A stretch of 12,085 nucleotides of DNA from an uncultured Bacilli bacterium (GTDB lineage Bacteria > Bacillota_I > Bacilli_A > RF39 > UBA660): positions 1 to 12,085 of the forward strand of contig CATKYP010000012.1 in the NCBI GenBank assembly GCA_949840855.1, written 5' to 3'. Positions 7,126 through 12,085 of this stretch are shown in pieces. Made by a program: the position numbers and the translations under genes. Under the pieces are notes generated by a model, which worked only from the letters and a program-made list of their open reading frames with translations, did no database searches and was not told the origin of the DNA. Position 1 is the stretch's first letter; each line of letters begins with the position of its first letter.

Positions 7126-7134
7126 TGGTATAAT
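7126..7134 (+). promoter_or_regulatory. Extended -10 promoter of the small-gene operon
   Basis: TG, one base, TATAAT is a perfect extended -10. Transcription should begin near 7141, right after the upstream terminator, and the leader then contains the left copy of the 49-bp direct repeat. Confidence 0.65.
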
Positions 7135-7178
7135 ATTTTTATAAATTTAGTATTGACAAAACTTAGATAGTCAATTTG
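7130..7178. repeat. Left copy of a 49-bp direct repeat
   Basis: This segment matches 9101-9149 at 45 of 49 positions; the last 28 bases (7151-7178) are identical. It contains an inverted repeat ATTGAC (7152-7157) / GTCAAT (7170-7175) around 12 bases. Here it overlaps the promoter and leader of the small-gene operon. Confidence 0.8.
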
Positions 7179-7194
7179 AAAGGAAGTAGTAAAT

Positions 7195-7290
7195 ATGGCA
7201 AAATGGTGTAAAGAACATAAGAAAACAATAGGATGGATGATAATTCTAATAGGTATAGTTGTTGCCTGTGCAATAAACTTATTATGGTAA
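7195..7290 (+). CDS. Small single-pass membrane peptide, 31 aa
   Basis: Predicted 31-residue peptide: a basic N terminus (MAKWCKEHKK) followed by one hydrophobic helix (about residues 13-30) ending in tryptophan. A purine-rich site (GGAAG, about 7181-7185) precedes the ATG. It is the first gene after a clear promoter. Size and shape resemble small membrane proteins and type I toxin peptides, but no antisense RNA or other toxin signature is visible, so no function is assigned. The next gene follows after 27 bases. Confidence 0.5.
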   Translation: MAKWCKEHKKTIGWMIILIGIVVACAINLLW

Positions 7291-7317
7291 ATTACGATTT
7301 AGAAAGAAGATAAAATT

Positions 7318-7485
7318 ATGAATAACGAAGTAAAAAAAGCTATTGAAAAAATTAAAGAAGTAAAAAATATATTAAAAGATTTTTCTACTAAAGATGAAGC
7401 AATAGAGTATCTTGTTAATGAAACAAAACTGTCAAAAGAAGAATGCTCTGCTGCATACGACATTATTATGAAAATTGAAGATTAA
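7318..7485 (+). CDS. Small soluble helical protein, 55 aa
   Basis: Predicted 55-residue protein, charged and almost entirely helical, with no membrane segment. It opens with a lysine/glutamate-rich helix (about 4-24), and the second half (about 28-53, DEAIEYLVNETKLSKEECSAA) looks like a compact helical pair, possibly UBA-like. Its ribosome binding site is AGAAAGAAG. It is the only soluble member of the five-gene group, so a regulatory or adaptor role is possible, but I recognise no family. The junction before it shares the 11-mer TAAATTACGAT with the next junction. Confidence 0.6.
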   Translation: MNNEVKKAIEKIKEVKNILKDFSTKDEAIEYLVNETKLSKEECSAAYDIIMKIED

Positions 7486-7514
7486 ATTACGATCTATCGA
7501 GGATGTATAAAATA

Positions 7515-7658
7515 ATGAATAAGAAAAAAATAATGAATTGGATAATAGCAATAATAGTTGCTATTGTATATTTAACAGTAAGTATTATATTTAAGTCTTG
7601 GGCATATTCTTGGCTTATATGGGTTGCTTATGCAATTTATAGATTTATTGTTAAATAA
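7515..7658 (+). CDS. Small hydrophobic protein, 47 aa
   Basis: Predicted 47-residue protein with a basic start (MNKKKIMNW), a hydrophobic helix (about 8-27) and a second tryptophan/tyrosine-rich hydrophobic segment (about 29-45), ending in lysine. It probably spans the membrane twice. GAGGAT about nine bases before the ATG is the binding site. A leaderless bacteriocin was considered because of size, charge and tryptophan content, but the long uninterrupted hydrophobic runs fit a membrane protein better. The 165-residue membrane protein gene follows after 21 bases. Confidence 0.55.
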   Translation: MNKKKIMNWIIAIIVAIVYLTVSIIFKSWAYSWLIWVAYAIYRFIVK

Positions 7659-7679
7659 TTAAATTAGAGGTAAAATAAA

Positions 7680-8177
7680 ATGTTAATTATAATGTTGATA
7701 ATTATATTAGTAGTGTATTTTGGTACTATAAGCATGAAGTTGAAAAAATATAATTCAGAGAAAAGAACAGATAAGGTAACTAAATCTTTATCAATTATAA
7801 TCAAAATATCTCCTATTGTAGGAATGGTAATTTTTTCAATTTTATTTGCTTTTATATTAAAAGGAAAATTTTTAGAAAGAGTAACTCATTCAATATTAGT
7901 ATTCACACTTTGGATGTATGCTACTAAATTTTATCAATATATATTATCTTACTATAAGAAAAAAGATATACTGATAAGTTCTACTATAGGAATGCTTTTC
8001 TCAGCTGTATTGGCAATTATTTTAACTCCTTTAGAACAATATGTTAATATGATATATTCATATATAAATTGGTCTGCAATTTTTTTAGGACTGATTTTAT
8101 ATATTACTTTTTATATAGTAACCTTTGGTGTTGAAAAAAGAAAATCAAAGAATAATCAATCTAGGGGTGTGGAGTAA
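7680..8177 (+). CDS. Membrane protein of unknown function, 165 aa
   Basis: An integral membrane protein with about five hydrophobic segments: roughly 1-18, 43-63, 67-87, 98-118 and 130-150, connected by lysine-rich loops. The C terminus is basic (EKRKSKNNQSRG). TAGAGG lies 12-17 bases before the ATG at 7680. The next gene starts one base past its stop, so the two are translationally coupled. No motif identifies a function. Immunity to a peptide or assistance to the small hydrophobic proteins upstream would be consistent with the neighbourhood, but this is speculation. Confidence 0.7.
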   Translation: MLIIMLIIILVVYFGTISMKLKKYNSEKRTDKVTKSLSIIIKISPIVGMVIFSILFAFILKGKFLERVTHSILVFTLWMYATKFYQYILSYYKKKDILISSTIGMLFSAVLAIILTPLEQYVNMIYSYINWSAIFLGLILYITFYIVTFGVEKRKSKNNQSRGVE

Positions 8178-8178
8178 A

Positions 8179-8391
8179 ATGTTTAATTTAAGAAAAATGA
8201 AGAAAAATATATTTTTAACTTTATCTATTATAGCAGCATTTATATTTATAGCAGGTTTAATGTGTACTGTTTTAGAAGATGATAGCCCTGTCAAATTTAT
8301 AGTAAATGGAAGTCCTATAAAATTGATATTACAACCATTATTAGTTTTTATTTTTAGTTTTTTATTATATAAAAAAAGTAAAAATCAATAA
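8179..8391 (+). CDS. Two-TM membrane protein, 70 aa
   Basis: A 70-residue protein with two hydrophobic segments (about 9-31 and 47-64) around a short polar loop. The frame is open from further upstream, but the ATG at 8179 is preferred: GGAG lies four bases before it and the upstream stop codon ends at 8177. A second ATG at 8197 is possible. The C terminus is lysine-rich (YKKSKNQ), fitting a cytoplasmic tail. It is the last gene of the five-gene group; no terminator follows. No family is recognised. Confidence 0.65.
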   Translation: MFNLRKMKKNIFLTLSIIAAFIFIAGLMCTVLEDDSPVKFIVNGSPIKLILQPLLVFIFSFLLYKKSKNQ

Positions 8392-8449
8392 AGGAAAATA
8401 CAAAGTAACTACAAAATCCTTCATTTTAAAATAAAACTGGAATTATTTT

Positions 8450-8480
8450 AAAGGGAGGTTTACGGATATGAATTTATAAG
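8450..8480 (+). pseudogene. Decapitated gene start: strong RBS with a three-codon stub
   Basis: AAAGGGAGG (8450-8458), the best ribosome binding site in the window, is followed ten bases later by ATG AAT TTA TAA. An ideal start leading at once to a stop, just before the IS30 left end, suggests that a real gene once began here and was replaced by the insertion. A leader peptide of three residues is an unlikely alternative. Confidence 0.4.
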
Positions 8481-8486
8481 TTTACA

Positions 8487-8516
8487 TAGAAAAAGTTCAA
8501 GTAAATCGACTATAAT
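8487..8516 (+). promoter_or_regulatory. Internal promoter of the IS30-like element
   Basis: TATAAT (8511-8516) lies 18 bases after TAGAAA (8487-8492). Transcription would start near 8523, between the two arms of the inverted repeat at 8496-8558. In IS30-type elements a -10 inside the left end can also join a -35 in an abutted right end. Confidence 0.4.
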
Positions 8517-8558
8517 TAAGTTGACCACAAAACTATAGAAAGAAGTGATTTACTTGAA
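8496..8558. repeat. 12-bp inverted repeat masking the IS30 start codon
   Basis: TTCAAGTAAATC (8496-8507) and its exact complement (8547-8558) are separated by 39 bases. The right arm contains the TTG start codon of the transposase. Readthrough RNA would fold and hide the start; RNA from the internal promoter lacks the left arm. Confidence 0.65.
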
Positions 8559-9141
8559 TAATATTTATTCTAATATAAAGAAAGAGAAAAATAAACATTT
8601 ATCATTAAAAATGTATCAAAAAATTGAATCAGAATATAATCATTACCTATCATCCAAAGTAAAAGATATAGGAATAACTGAATTTAAAAAGAAACTAGCT
8701 AAGATGATAGGCACTACTACTTCTAACATTTATGAAATAATAAAAGCTGGTTTAATTACTGTTAGAGATTACGAATATAGGGAACGAATAGAATTTAGTG
8801 CCACTGTTGCCTACAATAAAAGAACTAAAAAATCAATTGAAAGTAATGCCTCCAAAAGATTATCTGTTAGAAATTTTATTAACTTAGTCATCAAAGAATT
8901 TAGAAGTGATTATAATATTAATTCTATTGATGAGACTATTTACGATCTGAAACTGAATAGAGTTAGTGAAATAGATGGTATGGAAACTATATATACTTCT
9001 ACATTTTATGATTATGCTAAGACAGGTAAAATTGAAGGTTTTTCTAGAAAAGAATTGCCTATGATTAGAAAAAATAAAAATGATAAGAAAGAAGGTAAAA
9101 ATGATATTTTTATAAATTCGATATTGACAAAACTTAGATAG
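8554..9141 (+). pseudogene. IS30-family transposase, N-terminal half only
   Basis: N-terminal part of an IS30-family (DDE) transposase; 195 residues remain of the roughly 300-400 usual for the family. TTG at 8554 is chosen because AGAAAGAAG lies eight bases before it and the product then opens in the family style (KHLSLKMYQKIE). A GTG at 8545 is too close to that site. Residues 40-63 form the first helix-turn-helix (KKLAKMIGTTTSNIYEII). A second DNA-binding segment (about 140-165, ETIYTSTFYDYAKTGKIEG) leads into LPMIRK, after which the DDE integrase core should begin. Instead, recognisable sequence stops at about residue 182, and the last dozen residues are encoded by the right copy of the 49-bp direct repeat. 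The protein lacks its catalytic domain and cannot transpose, though it could still bind IS ends as a repressor. Confidence 0.8.
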
Positions 9142-9149
9142 TCAATTTG
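9101..9149. repeat. Right copy of the 49-bp direct repeat
   Basis: Matches 7130-7178 at 45 of 49 positions and keeps the ATTGAC/GTCAAT inverted repeat (9123-9128 and 9141-9146). It begins exactly where the IS30 coding sequence loses homology, so it marks a recombination breakpoint. Confidence 0.8.
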
Positions 9150-9152
9150 TAG

Positions 9153-9184
9153 AGCAAGTTATGATTATATAGTTTGCTATTTTT
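9153..9184 (+). terminator. Probable terminator after the IS30 relic
   Basis: AGCAAGTT (9153-9160) pairs with AGTTTGCT (9171-9178), with two wobble pairs, and is followed by ATTTTT. The stem is modest, but its position between the IS30 relic and the bceAB promoters fits. Confidence 0.5.
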
Positions 9185-9192
9185 GATATAAT
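9184..9192 (+). promoter_or_regulatory. bceAB promoter 1 (extended -10)
   Basis: TG, one base, TATAAT gives a start near 9199 and a leader of about 110 bases. The bases after it (ATAAATTCAG, then ACAAAACT) echo the 49-bp repeat imperfectly, suggesting a third, diverged copy of the same regulatory sequence. Confidence 0.5.
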
Positions 9193-9248
9193 ATTAAGTA
9201 TAAATTCAGAAATATAACAAAACTGTAATGTTATTTACTTTTGTTCGT

Positions 9249-9257
9249 TGATATAAT
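9249..9257 (+). promoter_or_regulatory. bceAB promoter 2 (extended -10)
   Basis: A second perfect TGnTATAAT lies 54 bases before the ATG of the ATPase gene, giving a start near 9264. No clear -35 is seen; BceAB promoters are typically activated by a BceR-type regulator, which would compensate for this. Confidence 0.55.
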
Positions 9258-9266
9258 TTTACTAGA

Positions 9267-9291
9267 AAGAGAAAAAACAATAATTTCTCTT
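9267..9291 (+). promoter_or_regulatory. Leader hairpin before bceA
   Basis: AAGAGAAA (9267-9274) and TTTCTCTT (9284-9291) form a perfect 8-bp stem with a 9-base loop just upstream of the ribosome binding site AAGGAAGG (9295-9302). It lies at the very 5' end of a transcript from promoter 2, so it may stabilize the mRNA. Confidence 0.45.
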
Positions 9292-9311
9292 AGCAAGGAA
9301 GGTATTTATCT

Positions 9312-10079
9312 ATGGAAACAGTCTTAAAAATAAATAATATTAAAAAGTATTATGGAAAAGATACAATTATTACAAAAGCAGTAGATGGAATTTCATTTGA
9401 AGTAGATAAAGGAGAGTTTGTTGCTATCATGGGAGCATCTGGTTCAGGGAAAACTACACTTCTTAATACAATATCTACAATAGATAATGTAACCAGTGGT
9501 GATATTTTAATTGATAATACAGATATCACAAAACTAAAAGAAGATAATCTTGCTGATTTTAGAAGAAAAGAATTAGGTTTTATCTTCCAAGATTTTAATT
9601 TGCTTGATACTTTGACAATTGAAGAGAATATTAGTTTATCATTGGTAATCAATAAAGAAAATATTTCTATAATTGATAAAAAAGTAAAAGAAATTGCAGA
9701 GAAATTGGGAATTACTGATATTTTGAAAAAGTTTCCTTATGAAGTATCTGGAGGACAAAAACAAAGATGTGCTTGTGCTAGAGCACTAATTAGTAATCCA
9801 AAGTTGATATTAGCAGATGAACCAACAGGAGCATTAGATTCTAAATCATCAAGAATGTTATTAGAAACAATGCAAGAGATGAACAAGAAATTAAATGCTA
9901 CAATATTGATGGTTACACACGACTCATTTAGTGCAAGTTTCTGCAATCGAGTTCTATTTTTAAAAGATGGAAAAATATTTAATGAAATCATAAAAGGTGA
10001 TAAAACTAGAAAAGATTTTTTCAATGAAATACTTGATGTTTTGACATTCCTTGGAGGAGATGTAGGAAATGTTAAGTAA
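9312..10079 (+). CDS. bceA: BceA-type ABC transporter ATP-binding protein
   Basis: Cytoplasmic ATPase of a peptide-resistance ABC transporter, 255 residues, the normal family length. All motifs are present: Walker A GASGSGKTT (41-49), Q-loop Q93 in FIFQDF, signature VSGGQ (145-149), Walker B LILADE (165-170), D-loop ALD (174-176) and switch histidine H203. ATP hydrolysis would power the partner permease, which in this family frees lipid-linked targets of bacitracin or similar peptides and also signals to a BceS-type sensor kinase. AAGGAAGG nine bases before the ATG supports the start. The permease start overlaps its last 11 bases, indicating translational coupling. Two extended -10 promoters lie upstream. 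The usual adjacent two-component system is absent upstream. The BceA-type assignment is firm; the specific drug cannot be read from sequence. Confidence 0.92.
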   Translation: METVLKINNIKKYYGKDTIITKAVDGISFEVDKGEFVAIMGASGSGKTTLLNTISTIDNVTSGDILIDNTDITKLKEDNLADFRRKELGFIFQDFNLLDTLTIEENISLSLVINKENISIIDKKVKEIAEKLGITDILKKFPYEVSGGQKQRCACARALISNPKLILADEPTGALDSKSSRMLLETMQEMNKKLNATILMVTHDSFSASFCNRVLFLKDGKIFNEIIKGDKTRKDFFNEILDVLTFLGGDVGNVK

Positions 10080-12027
10080 ACTAGCCAAACGAAATGTAAA
10101 GAGAAGTATAAAAGATTATACTATTTATTTAATCACTGTAACACTTTCATTTTCCGTTATGCTTGCTTTTAATCTAATTAGTAATTCAAAAGAGGTATTA
10201 GAGTTAAATAGTACAATGGAAAATTTTAAATATATAATGTATTTTACAAGTGGAATCATTGTCTTTGTTGTATGTTTTTTAATAAATTATGCAACTAAAT
10301 TTATGTTTCAAAAACGAAGTAGGGAATTTGCAACATATCAAATATTAGGAATTAGAAAAAAAGATATTACCAAAATGTTTACATTAGAAAACATCATTAT
10401 GGGCTTTTTTGCACTATTATCATCTATTCCAATTGGCTATATTTTCTCACAAGCATTATCAGGATTCATTATGAATATATTTGAACTTCCCCAAATGTTA
10501 AAGATAGATTTTACTCCTGAACCTATTTTGTTGCTTGGACTATATTTTGCGATTATTTACTTCATTGTTTTATTCTTTGCTAGACGAAGAATTAAGAAAT
10601 TAAAAGTCTATGATTTACTTTATTTTGATAAACAAAACGAAGAAAAAATCTATAAGAAAAAAGGATATAGAAATATTACATTTGTAGTATCTCTTATTAT
10701 GGGAATAATTGCTCTTATCATGTTTGATAAGCAATTTACACAAGTAGGAAAAGAACCATCTATGCAGGTGATATTTTTAAGTATCATCATAATTATTATT
10801 AGTATTTATGGAGTAACAATTACTTTATCAGATTTTATTTTAAATTTTGTTTTAAAAAGGCAATCTATTAAATACAAAGGAAATAATCTATTTATTACTA
10901 GAACCTTTTCCTCTAAAATAAAAAGTATGAGTTCCACACTAGGAACAATAACACTCTTAATCACATTAACATTAGTTGCCTTAAATCTATCAAGTTTATT
11001 TAAAGAAATGTTTGAGCAACAAATATATCTTGCTAGTCCTTATGATATTTCACTTGAATTAAATAAAGAGCAACCAGAAAAATATATTGACTTTATTAAA
11101 AGTGAATATACGATTGAGGAAACGTTTGTTTATCCAAATTATCTTGATAAGAATAATAGTGTCATAAAAGTTTTAAATTCAGGATGGAGAACAGAAGATA
11201 AAGTTGTAAAATTAAGTGATTTTAATAAACTTTTAGAGATGAAAGGAGATAAACCTATCACTTTAAAAAAAGATGAATACTACTTAAATGTTACAAAAGA
11301 ATATAAAGAATCTGCAAGTACTTTTGAATTAAAAGAAATCACTTTATCAAATGGAATTACACTAAAGAGAAAAGAAGTTTCTACTAAAGGATATACTTAT
11401 GCTTGGGGAGCTGGATATGGTTATATGACAGTTGTACCAGATTCTGCTGTTAAAGATTTAGAAATAATAGGAAGGTATCTAATTGTTAATACAAAAGAAA
11501 ATACAACAGAAGAGTTTGCAAATAAATTAACAGAACTATATTCACCTGATATGTGTGAGGAAAATGAAAATGGTACATATATTTGCTACTCTGTTGCTAA
11601 TATCGAAGTAAAAGGTGCAAATGAAGCAACTAACAAAGGCTTTATGACAATTACATCGTTTGTATGCGTATATTTTGCTCTTGTATTTACAGCAGTTGTT
11701 GGTACAATTTTAGCAATTCAGTCATTAAGTGATTCTACAAAATATAAGTATCGTTATCAAGTGTTAAGTAAACTAGGAGTTAGAAGTAGAGAACTGCACA
11801 AAACTATTTTTAAACAACTTATCATATTCTTTATTTTTCCACTTTTATATCCAATTATAGTAAGTTTTGCTACCCTTTTCTCTATGAATAAACTATTCCA
11901 AATTCTTTTAACTAATGAATTTGTATTTATAAAGTACTTCTTTATGAGCTTAATAGTATTCTTAATTATTTATATGATCTATTTCGTTGCCACTTATTTT
12001 GGATTTAAGAAAAATATTGATGAATAG
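10069..12027 (+). CDS. bceB: BceB-type ABC transporter permease
   Basis: Permease of the peptide-resistance transporter, 652 residues. It shows the BceB hallmark layout of about ten membrane helices (near 17-36, 55-76, 106-128, 151-170, 201-219, 232-260, 289-310, 525-552, 581-605, 619-645), with a large extracellular domain of about 210 residues (311-524) between helices 7 and 8. FtsX-type permease domains cover helices 2-4 and 8-10. The extracellular domain is the part that in known BceB proteins contacts the peptide/lipid target and the sensor kinase; it varies between transporters, so substrate cannot be inferred. Start ATG at 10069 lies within the end of the ATPase gene, with GGAGGA (about 10052-10057) upstream. 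No frame breaks are seen; a terminator follows immediately. The pair appears intact and functional. Confidence 0.92.
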   Translation: MLSKLAKRNVKRSIKDYTIYLITVTLSFSVMLAFNLISNSKEVLELNSTMENFKYIMYFTSGIIVFVVCFLINYATKFMFQKRSREFATYQILGIRKKDITKMFTLENIIMGFFALLSSIPIGYIFSQALSGFIMNIFELPQMLKIDFTPEPILLLGLYFAIIYFIVLFFARRRIKKLKVYDLLYFDKQNEEKIYKKKGYRNITFVVSLIMGIIALIMFDKQFTQVGKEPSMQVIFLSIIIIIISIYGVTITLSDFILNFVLKRQSIKYKGNNLFITRTFSSKIKSMSSTLGTITLLITLTLVALNLSSLFKEMFEQQIYLASPYDISLELNKEQPEKYIDFIKSEYTIEETFVYPNYLDKNNSVIKVLNSGWRTEDKVVKLSDFNKLLEMKGDKPITLKKDEYYLNVTKEYKESASTFELKEITLSNGITLKRKEVSTKGYTYAWGAGYGYMTVVPDSAVKDLEIIGRYLIVNTKENTTEEFANKLTELYSPDMCEENENGTYICYSVANIEVKGANEATNKGFMTITSFVCVYFALVFTAVVGTILAIQSLSDSTKYKYRYQVLSKLGVRSRELHKTIFKQLIIFFIFPLLYPIIVSFATLFSMNKLFQILLTNEFVFIKYFFMSLIVFLIIYMIYFVATYFGFKKNIDE

Positions 12028-12056
12028 AAAACTTGCTGTAATAAGCAGGTTTTTAT
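12028..12056 (+). terminator. Terminator of the bceAB operon
   Basis: AACTTGCT (12030-12037) pairs with AGCAGGTT (12044-12051), with one wobble, around a six-base loop; flanking A/T pairs extend it into a T-run. It begins directly after the permease stop codon, closing a two-gene operon. Confidence 0.85.
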
Positions 12057-12066
12057 TAATAATTAA

Positions 12067-12075
12067 TGATATAAT
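12067..12075 (+). promoter_or_regulatory. Extended -10 promoter for an off-window gene
   Basis: TG, one base, TATAAT, followed by purine-rich AAGAGAAA at the window edge, suggests that another + strand gene starts just beyond. A BceRS-type regulatory pair would be a natural candidate, but this cannot be seen here. Confidence 0.45.
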
Positions 12076-12085
12076 ATAAGAGAAA

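Noticed and set aside
7195..7290. A type I toxin peptide.
   Set aside because: The shape fits, but no antisense promoter or overlapping RNA was seen and the gene heads an operon with normal translation signals.
7515..7658. A leaderless bacteriocin gene.
   Set aside because: Size, charge and tryptophan content fit, but the two continuous hydrophobic segments look like membrane helices rather than an amphipathic peptide.
9350..10024. Open frames on the minus strand opposite the ATPase gene.
   Set aside because: They are antisense shadows of a well-conserved gene, with no ribosome binding sites and no recognisable products.

Overview
The window is a very AT-rich stretch of bacterial DNA with purine-rich Shine-Dalgarno sites, extended -10 promoters (TGnTATAAT) and short hairpin-plus-T-run terminators. 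This points to a low-GC Firmicutes-type host (Bacilli, Clostridia or Erysipelotrichia-like, probably host-associated). TGG is used freely for tryptophan, and in-frame TGA appears only in decayed genes, so the standard bacterial code applies. All intact genes lie on the + strand. No chromosomal housekeeping gene is present.

Region 1 (about 1-2810) is the core of a mobilizable element. It holds the 3' part of a large serine recombinase whose N-terminal side is disrupted. Overlapping its end is a MobV (Mob/Pre) relaxase gene. After a perfect hairpin comes a hairpin-plus-GTGTG site on the minus strand that resembles a MobV oriT.

Region 2 (about 2770-5850) looks like cargo. A 666-residue protein of unknown function carries a nucleotidyltransferase-fold core (GGT...DID) near its C terminus, reminiscent of AbiEii-type toxins. 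It is followed by a promoter, a roughly 140-nt structured RNA with a strong intrinsic terminator, and a 91-residue protein of unknown function. A gene-free stretch of more than 500 bases then carries two unrelated phased repeat arrays: five TTGC units at exactly 11 bp, and five 13-bp units mostly at 23 bp. The second may be a relic IS21-type end.

Region 3 (about 5600-7050) is a dead IS110-family insertion sequence with three frameshifts and two nonsense codons.

Region 4 (about 7080-9190) has a terminator and promoter, then five closely spaced small genes (31, 55, 47, 165 and 70 residues), four of them membrane proteins of unknown role. Next come a strong ribosome binding site left without a gene and an IS30-family transposase lacking its catalytic domain. 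A 49-bp direct repeat brackets this segment, and its right copy begins exactly where the IS30 gene is cut.

Region 5 (about 9150-12085) carries a complete bceAB-type ABC transporter (ATPase plus 10-TM permease with a large extracellular domain). Such transporters usually confer resistance to bacitracin or other cell-envelope peptides. Its own terminator and a promoter for an off-window gene follow. No two-component system is present in the window. Overall this is an accessory region built from successive mobile elements carrying a possible defence or toxin cargo and a peptide-resistance transporter.
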